DNA of 5,554 bases from Filomicrobium sp. (GCA_021775655.1 JAJFHK010000260.1:1-5554); one strand, 5' to 3'. Shown: positions 1 through 5,172, counted from the first letter of the stretch. Program-made: numbers and translations. Notes: generated by a model not told the origin, from the letters alone.

Positions 1-141
1 ACCTACGGTCAGGAGGGCGATACCATCACCCTCGATATTGACCCGAATTCGCACCCGGCATGGACCGGTGGCGATCAGAAGCTGATGGACCGCGGCGGCC
101 GTCTAAGCCGCTTCAAAAAGAAATTCGAAGGACTCTTCTGA
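1..141 (+). CDS. rpmE: 50S ribosomal protein L31, type A (3' end only)
   Basis: The window opens inside this gene. Frame 1 gives 46 residues and then TGA at 139-141. The stretch reads [20 protein letters not shown], then [18 protein letters not shown], and ends KKKFEGLF. The [13 protein letters not shown] and DRGGRxxxFxxKF patterns are the C-terminal half of bacterial L31, a small protein of the large ribosomal subunit that helps bridge the two subunits. L31 is about 70-75 residues long in this group, so roughly the first third lies outside the window, including the CxxC zinc residues if present. The gene is followed at once by a strong palindromic terminator and converges with rcdA. The reading frame is intact. 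Identification is firm from the motif alone. Confidence 0.96.
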   Translation, partial: TYGQEGDTITLDIDPNSHPAWTGGDQKLMDRGGRLSRFKKKFEGLF

Positions 142-156
142 GCCTCGACACAAGTC

Positions 157-202
157 CAAAACAAGAAAAGGCCCGGATCGATCCGGGCCTTTTCTTGTTT
201 TG
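157..202. terminator. Perfect 46-bp palindromic terminator between rpmE and rcdA
   Basis: Bases 157-202 form an uninterrupted inverted repeat centred between 179 and 180. The GC core is GGCCCGGATC and its complement, flanked by AAAACAAGAAAA on the left and TTTTCTTGTTTT on the right. Read rightwards, the hairpin ends rpmE 16 bases after its stop codon and is followed by a T-rich tract. Because it is symmetric it has the same form read leftwards, so it could also stop transcripts coming through rcdA. It would fold as a stem of about 21 pairs. Confidence 0.9.
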
Positions 203-334
203 CAACGTGAGAACACTTAGCGATTCTCAGACTTTGGTCATGTCAAAGTCCAGGCCGCGACGGCGGCCCGGCGCAAGCGCCGCCCCCGTGGAGGCCCGAG
301 CGCCGCGAGGATCAGCCGTGAGCGATAAAACTGC

Positions 335-889
335 CTAATTTCCGAACGCCTGACGAAGCATATTCATCTGGGCAGCAACAGGGTTGCTGACGGACATTTC
401 GTTAAATTGGTCGCTCTCTGGCGCAGGCTCTACCGAAGTCACTGCACGGTCCAGCTTTACGATCCGGTCATGCAGAGCAAAGCTGCGTTCAATGAGATCC
501 TGAAGCGCTTCAGGAAGTTCCTCGAACCGCTTGATGTGACCGGGCCGGCCCAGCGCTTTCAGCTTTACCCGCTGGCGTTTGCGCTTTGCTTCATCCGCAT
601 CGATCTCGCCTTCTTTCAGCGCCCGCCGGATCAACAGCCACGAAGCAAGATCCAATAGCCGCGTCGTCAGGCGCATACTTTCGGTTGCATAAAGCACGGA
701 CAGAGGCGGCTTCAGCGCTTTGGAATCGCGCCGTCCAGCCCCATCGAGGTACCCGGCAACTTCTTCGACGAGCGCCATTCCTTCCCGGAACACCGCATCG
801 AACTGGCCCGAGGCCTCAAACTTCTCACCAAACGACACCGTCACACGGTCTACCGCAAGGCCACTTTGCACGCTCTTGAACTCGCTCAT
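335..889 (-). CDS. rcdA: RcdA-type (DUF1465) adaptor, regulator of CtrA degradation
   Basis: The 184-residue product matches my memory of the DUF1465 family, whose characterised member is Caulobacter RcdA. RcdA is a cytoplasmic helical-bundle adaptor that works with CpdR and PopA to deliver substrates to the ClpXP protease during the cell cycle. The family core is visible at residues 20-95: GEKFEASGQF, FREGMALVEEVAGYLDG, then YATESMRLTTRLLDLASWLL. A basic helical stretch (AKRKRQRVKLKALG, 101-114) and a variable acidic tail follow. I chose ATG at 889 (MSEFKS); an in-frame TTG at 898 would add three residues, and neither has a strong Shine-Dalgarno. The stop is TAG at 337-335. The gene converges with rpmE. 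Its usual partner, DUF1192, lies about 4.1 kb upstream rather than adjacent. The reading frame stays open for 35 codons past the stop (see findings). Confidence 0.88.
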   Translation of the reverse strand: MSEFKSVQSGLAVDRVTVSFGEKFEASGQFDAVFREGMALVEEVAGYLDGAGRRDSKALKPPLSVLYATESMRLTTRLLDLASWLLIRRALKEGEIDADEAKRKRQRVKLKALGRPGHIKRFEELPEALQDLIERSFALHDRIVKLDRAVTSVEPAPESDQFNEMSVSNPVAAQMNMLRQAFGN

Positions 890-1219
890 GTCACACAACG
901 CTACTTAAGTTATCGAACCCGTTACCAAGACTACGCGGAAAACTTAGAGCCGGATAGTTAACAACAAGGCCCAAAACGAGGCAGATTTTCCGCTATCCAC
1001 ATCTTGCCTGCAAGAGCAGTGCAAGAGTCTTTGTTTGCGCCTTCGGATGCCCATCGCTGCCGTTGGTCGCAACATCCGGCGCCGAACGATCCTCCGCAAC
1101 CTTTTTTAACCGAACACTGCGCAAGCCCAAGCTGTATGTCCCACGCGGCTATTCGCACTTACAGCGCGGCCTCTCCGACGGGGCGGGCAGACGTTGGCCC
1201 ATGTCTCCGCCCGGCGGCT
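890..1219. other. Upstream region of rcdA, no gene seen
   Basis: No convincing coding region is visible. The promoter of leftward rcdA should lie here, but no clear -35/-10 pair could be picked out. An 8-bp inverted repeat, GCGGAAAA (935-942) and TTTTCCGC (986-993), overlaps a second one, GGATAG (952-957) and CTATCC (993-998). A GTTAAC palindrome (957-962) sits between the arms. I found no pair of TTAA boxes at CtrA spacing. Open frames crossing this stretch have no recognisable protein content. Confidence 0.5.
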
Positions 1220-1267
1220 GTATCTTTGGGCTTGGCACCAACACCGGCTTGCCGAGTGTTGGGCCAA
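1220..1267 (+). repeat. Dispersed box-plus-hairpin element, copy A
   Basis: GTATCTTTG (1220-1228) is followed after 9 bases by a hairpin at 1238-1262. Its outer arms are CCAACAC and GTGTTGG, its inner arms CGGC and GCCG around TT, with one bulged A. Here the stem extends outward by five further pairs, TTGGC (1232-1236) with GCCAA (1263-1267). The same box-plus-hairpin plan recurs at 1389-1430 and 5285-5330. This copy is also unit 1 of the tandem array. Confidence 0.75.
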
Positions 1268-1383
1268 AAACAAACCACCAACACCGGCTTGCCGAGTGTT
1301 GGGCCAAAAACAAACCACCAACACCGGCTTGCCGTGTGTTGGGCCAAAAGCAACCCGCCAACACGCGCTTGCGCAGTGGCGGG
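1238..1383. repeat. Tandem array of four 40-bp hairpin units
   Basis: Four units start at 1238, 1278, 1318 and 1358, exactly 40 bp apart. Each has a 25-bp imperfect palindrome, and units 1-3 are separated by a 15-bp A-rich spacer (GCCAAAAACAAACCA in the first two gaps). Units 1 and 2 are identical. Unit 3 changes only the bulged base (A to T) within the palindrome, and its spacer is diverged. Unit 4 swaps the inner arms from CGGC/GCCG to GCGC/GCGC, keeping them paired, while its right outer arm has drifted to GTGGCGG and can pair instead with CCCGCC just upstream. Alternative pairing between neighbours (GTGTTGG of one unit with CCAACAC of the next) is also possible. Confidence 0.9.
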
Positions 1384-1388
1384 CAACA

Positions 1389-1430
1389 GTATCTTTGCGC
1401 CCAGCCCAACACGACTTTAGGAAGTGTTGG
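1389..1430 (+). repeat. Dispersed box-plus-hairpin element, copy B (diverged)
   Basis: GTATCTTTG (1389-1397) is followed after 8 bases by CCAACAC (1406-1412) and GTGTTGG (1424-1430). The 25-bp hairpin length is the same as in the other copies. The inner arms are changed (GACT, TT, AGGA) and no longer pair, so only the 7-bp outer stem remains. It lies directly after the tandem array and 16 bases before the leftward terminator. Confidence 0.7.
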
Positions 1431-1445
1431 CACCAAGAAGCCGCC

Positions 1446-1484
1446 AAACAAAAAAGGAGCCGCAAACGCAAGCGTTCGCGGCTC
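1446..1484 (-). terminator. Orphan intrinsic terminator, leftward
   Basis: On the minus strand the hairpin has a 7-bp stem, GAGCCGC with GCGGCTC (1484-1478 with 1463-1457), one mismatch, and a 5-bp inner stem AACGC/GCGTT around a two-base turn. After the stem comes one C, six T (1455-1450), G, and three T. That is a textbook Rho-independent terminator for leftward transcription. Rightwards it has only TTT after the stem, so it would be weak in that direction. No leftward gene is recognisable between here and the DUF1192 gene at 4987. Confidence 0.75.
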
Positions 1485-1770
1485 TTTAGTCAACAGGGAG
1501 GCGTCAAAACGAAGGTGGCGTACCACCTTCACAATCCAGAAGTCTGGATATGCTTCACACTACCCCGTTATGCTTAAGGAAGACTTACTGAACAGGCGTT
1601 ATTGGGAGGCAGGTAAGACTCTTGGCTTGAGGTTGTAGAGGCGGCTTAGCGGTACCGACAGTCTCGGATTCGCCCTGCCTCCCACCGACGCTCTCTTCAT
1701 GCATCAACCGGTGAATGTCTGGAACGGCTCCAGACCGGAAGATGCCCACGCGACGTGAATGACCCATTGC
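1485..1770 (-). ncRNA. Hairpin-rich non-coding segment, candidate structured RNA
   Basis: Several perfect inverted repeats lie close together: GAAGGTGG/CCACCTTC with a 4-base loop (1511-1530), ATCCAGA/TCTGGAT with a 2-base turn (1534-1549), GGGAGGCAGG/CCTGCCTCCC closing an 80-base domain (1604-1683), and GTCTGGA/TCCAGAC with a 5-base loop (1717-1735). Inside the 80-base domain AGACT (1616-1620) can pair with AGTCT (1660-1664). If read leftwards, all of these precede the terminator at 1484-1446, which would give an RNA of roughly 300 nt. No promoter was identified and it matches no RNA family I recognise. A 60-codon leftward frame (1767-1585) crosses the segment but lacks a ribosome binding site and any recognisable motif. 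Confidence 0.25.
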
Positions 1771-2462
1771 CGAATTGGACGATGTCGGGGCTGTTGTCTC
1801 TGGGCACGTCTGCTTAGGGTGCGACCTGCGGTAGTGTACAAAATAAGTACGGGCCTATGTGGATGTGGGGCAAGAACTGTCCGATTTAAATTTCACATGC
1901 CCAGCACCGGCCCATTGGCCACAACAAAGACAGGCTGTCATGGATGCTGAAGTCAAAGACGTGGCAACGTAGGAGAGTTAAAGCTTCCAGGTGTTATCGA
2001 ACTGCCGTCCATCGATAGAATCCAGCCTACTCGATAGTCCAAACGACCAGAAGTTTGACCAGCCTTTCGAACATCAAATAACTTGGCCGGGAAACTCGTC
2101 GTCAATGACAGATCGTCGTGGGCGAAGATCAAAACGAGCTAGCATAATGAGCCGGGTGCAGCCGCTCGGGTTGGTCCGGCGCTGGCAATTCACCACCTCC
2201 CTGAGAAATCCAAACTGATCCCCGGTTCCCCAGCAGCTGTTCCCTGGGATACAGCAGCACTCGCAGTGGCGCACTAAGACAATTTAAGGCGATGGCAGCC
2301 AGTTGCTGGCATTCGATTGCAGCTTAATTTAATTCGTCCGGCCGGGTCAGCCTCACTAAAAGAGGTTCGAAGTTCAACATTTCTCAAGAACTTTTTTCCG
2401 TGATGAAACTTGCACCTCTTCCGTACGGATAGCGACAGATAGTAACCGGACCTACACAAGGA
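1771..2462. other. Long stretch without a convincing gene, possible gene debris
   Basis: About 690 bases with short open frames in both directions, none with a good ribosome binding site or a recognisable domain. Two scraps look protein-like: a 41-codon plus-strand frame ending in TAG at 1970-1972 with a CPxP motif (see findings), and a plus-strand frame of about 43 codons ending in TAA near 2276, containing IHHLPEKSKLIPGSP and preceded in frame by a TAG. Both could be remnants of decayed genes or chance. The right end should contain the promoter and leader of the lrgA operon. By eye the segment is more AT-rich than the rcdA region, with runs such as TTTAAATTT near 1885 and TTAATTTAATT near 2328. 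Confidence 0.45.
2420..2429. promoter_or_regulatory. 10-bp palindrome upstream of lrgA, possible operator
   Basis: TCCGTACGGA is a perfect palindrome 47 bases before the lrgA start. A TTGCAC hexamer at 2410-2415 could be a -35 element, but no good -10 is seen at the usual distance. Position and symmetry are the only evidence for a regulatory role, and no regulator gene is adjacent. Confidence 0.25.
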
Positions 2463-2476
2463 AAGGAGTCTGTTAG

Positions 2477-2965
2477 ATGTTGATCAAAGATTGCGTCCAC
2501 CAAACCGCGGCCGGCGGTTTATCTCCTTGGACTTTTTTGAGCGTTGCAATTCGTTTCCGGAGTCCCTTCGCCGCCGTTGCGGGTTGCCTTGATATCTGCA
2601 GCTACGGCATCCCAGGCGCGATAGCACTCGTTTGCACGCTTACCGTCCTTGGAGATTCGTTTGCCTATCTCTTCGGAATTCCAATACCAGGCGCAGCAAT
2701 TGGGATGATGATTCTGGTGGGTTTGTTTGCAGCACGCGGAGGACCAGATCAGGCATCCGCCATGGTTTTCGACGCGGCCACGCCCTATTTCCCGATGTTC
2801 TTCGTTCCCGCAGCGGTGGGTGTCATTTCCAGTGCGGAGGTTGTCGCAGCTGTATGGTTCCAGCTCGTTGTCGCAGTCGTTTTTGGCACCGCTGTGACCA
2901 TCGTCGTCACCGGGATCATTGCTCAAGTGCTGCTGCACAAATCATTCGAGGATTGCGAAAAATGA
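2477..2965 (+). CDS. lrgA: LrgA/CidA family membrane protein
   Basis: The 162-residue hydrophobic protein has the LrgA/CidA hallmarks: VLGDSFAYLFGIPIPGAAIG at 57-76, then GMMILVGLF, and FFVPAAVGVISSAEV at 108-122. About four membrane helices can be picked out (roughly 43-60, 66-86, 104-120, 124-153). The family was first described as holin-like modulators of murein hydrolases; relatives paired with LrgB are now known as organic-acid carriers (B. subtilis PftAB, pyruvate). The ATG at 2477 follows AAGGAG (2463-2468) at 8 bases, which fixes the start. That start gives about 45 residues before the family core, longer than the usual N-terminus, and total length exceeds typical members (about 115-150). 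The stop overlaps the next start as ATGA, so it is translationally coupled to lrgB. 'lrgA' is a family-level name; the substrate is not known. Confidence 0.88.
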   Translation: MLIKDCVHQTAAGGLSPWTFLSVAIRFRSPFAAVAGCLDICSYGIPGAIALVCTLTVLGDSFAYLFGIPIPGAAIGMMILVGLFAARGGPDQASAMVFDAATPYFPMFFVPAAVGVISSAEVVAAVWFQLVVAVVFGTAVTIVVTGIIAQVLLHKSFEDCEK

Positions 2966-3672
2966 TGGATGTTATCTGGCAAATTCAGGATCATCACCTT
3001 TTCGGAATATCGGTCACGCTCGCTGCCTACGCTCTTTCATCTGCCATATGGAATCGCTTGGATAAGAATGCATTCTTCCACCCAGTCCTCGTTTCAACAC
3101 TCTTCGTGGGCGCATTGTTAATCGCCACAGACATGCCCTACGAGAGTTATTTTCTCCAGGCTGAGCCACTGAATCTAGCACTCGGTGCCATCATCGTGTT
3201 GCTGGCGGTACCCTTTTACCGCCAGATGGGGGTGCTCCGCGAGTCGGCAAAGCCGATCTCTTGCGCTCTCGTCGTTGGTTCAGTCGTCGCGCTATTGTCC
3301 GCGCTCGCGTATTCGATCGCGATTGGTGCAGATCAAGAGCTGATCGCAACCATCGCGCCCAAATCTGCGACCACGGCTGTCGCCGTTCAATTATCGGAGC
3401 GTCTCGGGGGCATCCCCAGTTTGACAGCTGTTCTCGTCATATCAACCGGAATTGCTGGAGCGGTGTTAGGGCCGCCTTTGCTGGATGCCGTTGCCGTGAC
3501 GAATCCGCGAGCAAGGGGCTTCGCACTTGGCCTTGCGGCACACGCCATTGGCACGGCACGCGCCTTTCAGATGTCTGAGACCGCAGGCGTGTTTGCCAGC
3601 ATTGGGATGATCCTCAATGCATTGCTCATGATTTTACTTGTCCCTGCTGTTTTAGGTTTGGTTGGTGCCTGA
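2962..3672 (+). CDS. lrgB: LrgB/CidB family membrane protein
   Basis: The 236-residue polytopic membrane protein forms the partner of LrgA. Family motifs appear in order: FFHPVLVSTLF (38-48), LAVPFYRQMGVL (81-92), IAPKSATTAVAVQLSERLGG (131-150), VISTGIAGAVLGPPLLD (159-175), and GLAAHAIGTARAFQMSE (190-206). Length is typical of the family (about 230). LrgAB pairs act together in the inner membrane; studied ones carry pyruvate, and the plant fusion PLGG1 carries glycolate and glycerate. I chose the ATG at 2962, which overlaps the lrgA stop (ATGA) and has GAGGA at 2948-2952; a second ATG at 2965 is also possible. A longer open frame reaching back to 2632 is just lrgA read in another frame. One oddity: the usual LGPATVALAVPLY segment reads LGAIIVLLAVPFY, losing its proline and threonine. 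Confidence 0.9.
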   Translation: MMDVIWQIQDHHLFGISVTLAAYALSSAIWNRLDKNAFFHPVLVSTLFVGALLIATDMPYESYFLQAEPLNLALGAIIVLLAVPFYRQMGVLRESAKPISCALVVGSVVALLSALAYSIAIGADQELIATIAPKSATTAVAVQLSERLGGIPSLTAVLVISTGIAGAVLGPPLLDAVAVTNPRARGFALGLAAHAIGTARAFQMSETAGVFASIGMILNALLMILLVPAVLGLVGA

Positions 3673-3710
3673 GTTGAGAGTTCCACGTTCGAGACGTAGG
3701 AAATCAACTC
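3671..3710 (+). promoter_or_regulatory. Stem-loop between lrgB and the FNT gene
   Basis: The lrgB stop codon opens a long interrupted hairpin: GAGTTGA (3671-3677) with TCAACTC (3704-3710), TTCC (3681-3684) with GGAA (3699-3702), and ACGT (3685-3688) with ACGT (3694-3697) around TCGAG. Fifteen pairs form with small bulges. There is no T-run after it, so it is not a standard terminator; it ends five bases before the Shine-Dalgarno of the next gene. Partial attenuation, mRNA processing or 3'-end protection are possible roles. Confidence 0.55.
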
Positions 3711-3725
3711 TTCTGGAGGTCGATC

Positions 3726-4685
3726 ATGAAGGATTCACCGGAGTCGTCGCACAAGCTGAACTCCATTGATCCATTACCACCTGCGGACATCGCAGCGCGA
3801 ATTCTTGCAATTGGAGTTTCTAAGGCCCAGCTGTCGGTGAGGAGTCTTGTCCTGCTTGGACTTCTTGGGGGGGTATATATCGGCTTTGGCGGTGCGCTTG
3901 CAACGCTCGTTCTCACTGATAACAGCCTAGGGTTTGGTTTAAGCCGGTTTGTCGCCGGAATTGCCTTCAGCCTCGGGCTAATCATGCTCGTTGTCGGAGG
4001 CGGTGAACTTTATACAGGCAACAATCTAATGGTTGTCGCCTGTTCGAACCGCAGCATTTCCTGGTCTGCTGCAGTGCGCAACTGGATACTAATATATCCG
4101 GCGAATGCCGCCGGGGCCATTATTCTGGCTTATGCGATTTCTTCGTCCGGAATACTCGAGGGCGGCAACGTCAAAACAACCGCGATAAATATTGCTGAGG
4201 CAAAGGCTCAACTTAGCGCTTCGTCCGCGTTCGTGCGCGGCATCCTATGCAATATTCTCGTATGCATGGCTGTTTGGATGAGTACCAGCGCGCGGAGCGT
4301 GGAGGGCAAAGCCATTGCAATCATGCTCCCGGTTGGCGCCTTCGTTGCGCTTGGGTTCGAACATTGTATCGCGAATTTCTATCTCATCCCAATTGGGATG
4401 CTAAGTGGCGCACAGATCAACTTACAGGATTTCGTTTCGAACATCGCAATTGTGACAGCTGGTAACACACTTGGTGGCGCTTTCGTCGCTGCGGCCTACT
4501 ACAATGTTTATTTGAGTGCCGCCCACAGAGACCAACTTCCTCCCCTCTGGAAATCGAATACGGTCATGATTGGAGCCCATACCCTTCGCCTCGCGGTTCG
4601 GTTAGCAATCGGCCTCGCGGGAGGGTCTGCACTCGCGATCATTTCAGCCGGGTGGCTCGCTTTTTTCAAGCTAAGTAGTTTCTAA
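3726..4685 (+). CDS. Formate/nitrite transporter (FNT) family channel
   Basis: The 319-residue protein belongs to the FocA/NirC family, pentameric inner-membrane channels for small monovalent anions such as formate, nitrite, lactate, acetate or hydrosulfide. Visible family features: PPADIAARILAIGVSKAQ at 18-35, GGELYTGNNLMV at 92-103 (T97 matches the omega-loop threonine of FocA), RGILCNILVCMAVW at 171-184, GFEHCIANFYLIPIGM at 210-225 with the central pore histidine at H213, and AGNTLGGAFV at 245-254. The six family helices end near residue 265. About 50 more residues follow, containing a further hydrophobic stretch at about 289-314, so it is longer than the usual 270-290. ATG 3726 follows GGAGGT (3715-3720) at 5 bases. 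It sits 53 bp after lrgB on the same strand, probably in one operon. The sequence does not decide between focA, nirC or another substrate class. Confidence 0.9.
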   Translation: MKDSPESSHKLNSIDPLPPADIAARILAIGVSKAQLSVRSLVLLGLLGGVYIGFGGALATLVLTDNSLGFGLSRFVAGIAFSLGLIMLVVGGGELYTGNNLMVVACSNRSISWSAAVRNWILIYPANAAGAIILAYAISSSGILEGGNVKTTAINIAEAKAQLSASSAFVRGILCNILVCMAVWMSTSARSVEGKAIAIMLPVGAFVALGFEHCIANFYLIPIGMLSGAQINLQDFVSNIAIVTAGNTLGGAFVAAAYYNVYLSAAHRDQLPPLWKSNTVMIGAHTLRLAVRLAIGLAGGSALAIISAGWLAFFKLSSF

Positions 4686-4706
4686 CCACAGCATGATAGA
4701 GCGGGT

Positions 4707-4750
4707 CCTGACCGGATTCGGCTGGTTCGAGTAGACCCACTCCGGTCAGG
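4707..4750. repeat. 10-bp inverted repeat after the FNT gene
   Basis: CCTGACCGGA (4707-4716) and TCCGGTCAGG (4741-4750) are perfect complements separated by 24 bases, starting 22 bases after the FNT stop. It could fold at the 3' end of the operon mRNA. There is no T-run on either strand, so an intrinsic terminator is doubtful; 3'-end stabilisation or a remnant of a mobile-element end are alternatives. Confidence 0.6.
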
Positions 4751-4919
4751 CAAGAAGTGATTGGTTATTGAAGCAATGACTTTATCGTAGATAATTCGGC
4801 GGTCGTCGCCGTGCAACGACCTTCCGCTTTCGTTACAATGAGCAGTCATTCGGTAGGGCTCAATCTTGATAGCCTTCGACGGAAGCAATAGCCCCTAGCG
4901 TCACGAACATGCAATGGTG

Positions 4920-4945
4920 TGTCCGCTATTCCTCGACAGCGGACA
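4920..4945. repeat. 8-bp inverted repeat downstream of the DUF1192 gene
   Basis: TGTCCGCT (4920-4927) and AGCGGACA (4938-4945) pair around a 10-base loop, 41 bases past the stop of the leftward DUF1192 gene. No T-run follows on either strand. It could be a weak or factor-dependent transcription end for DUF1192, or a palindromic intergenic repeat. Confidence 0.5.
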
Positions 4946-4986
4946 TCAGTGTGCTCCGCAAAGCCACCAAAAGCGAGCCATCTCGC

Positions 4987-5172
4987 TCACCCACCAAACA
5001 ACTCATCCGCCGCACTGGCCTGCGCCTTCTTCTTGGCCATCTCGGCTTCAACGCGCTCGACCTCGCCGTTGAGGGCTTCGATCCGCTCACTCAGCTCAGC
5101 AACACCGAGTGTCGAGAGATCATCACCGACCGTCACGGTCGCCGGTTTCTTTGTCGGTTCATCCCAATCCAT
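4987..5172 (-). CDS. DUF1192 family small protein
   Basis: The 61-residue protein begins MDWDEPTKKP, carries DDLSTLGVAELSERIEAL (17-34), continues as a charged heptad-like helix rich in E, K and A (35-53), and ends SAADELFGG. This layout, acidic start, DLS...ELxxRIxxL helix, and ADxLF ending, fits the alphaproteobacterial DUF1192 family as I know it. No molecular function is established for the family; the helix suggests a short coiled coil, so a protein-protein role is plausible. ATG at 5172 is preceded by GGAGGT (complement of 5178-5183) at 5 bases, which favours it over an upstream in-frame start at 5190. It is divergent from the quinone oxidoreductase gene. In relatives it usually lies just upstream of rcdA; here the next leftward gene is more than 4 kb away. 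Confidence 0.8.
   Translation of the reverse strand: MDWDEPTKKPATVTVGDDLSTLGVAELSERIEALNGEVERVEAEMAKKKAQASAADELFGG

Larger units (their letters stand above)
4686..4986. other. Non-coding right end of the inserted region
   Basis: No gene is recognised. A 68-codon leftward frame (4888-4682) runs through it but overlaps the end of the FNT gene, has no clear ribosome binding site and resembles no family I know. The segment holds two inverted repeats, listed separately. The ancestral link between DUF1192 and rcdA would have been broken somewhere in 4686-4986. I found no clear target-site duplication matching the sequence just upstream of rcdA. Confidence 0.45.

Noticed and set aside
60..338. 92-codon plus-strand frame over the rpmE end and terminator
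   Set aside because: It is out of frame with rpmE, runs through the terminator palindrome and has no homology that I recognise.
407..908. Plus-strand frames opposite rcdA
   Set aside because: They are antisense shadows of the rcdA coding sequence.
900..975. CtrA binding site upstream of rcdA
   Set aside because: TTAA occurs at 905 and 958 but neither has a second TTAA seven bases away.
1238..1383. CRISPR array
   Set aside because: The repeats are strongly palindromic, the 15-bp gaps between them are near-identical A-rich sequence rather than unique spacers, and no cas gene is nearby.
1238..1430. Integron attC sites
   Set aside because: GCCCAAC and GTTGGGC resemble the RYYYAAC/GTTRRRY core sites, but each hairpin is only about 25-30 bp, too short and too symmetric for attC, and there is no integrase or cassette gene between units.
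1063..1638. Long open frames on both strands over the tandem repeat (for example 1063-1638 +, 1149-1532 -)
   Set aside because: Their repetitive peptides come from the 40-bp DNA repeat read in different frames on both strands. None has a ribosome binding site or a known domain.
1604..1683. tRNA-like fold
   Set aside because: GGGAGGC/GCCTCCC followed by ACC looks like an acceptor end, but no consistent D, anticodon or T arm can be drawn and the stem extends to 10 pairs.
1585..1767. Leftward 60-codon frame
   Set aside because: It lacks a Shine-Dalgarno, has no recognisable motif and crosses several perfect inverted repeats, so non-coding structure explains the sequence better.
2519..3985. Frames inside the cassette (2519-2938 -, 3261-3578 +, 3704-3985 -)
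   Set aside because: They overlap lrgA, lrgB and the FNT gene, which carry clear family motifs, and have arginine- or cysteine-rich content typical of shadow frames.
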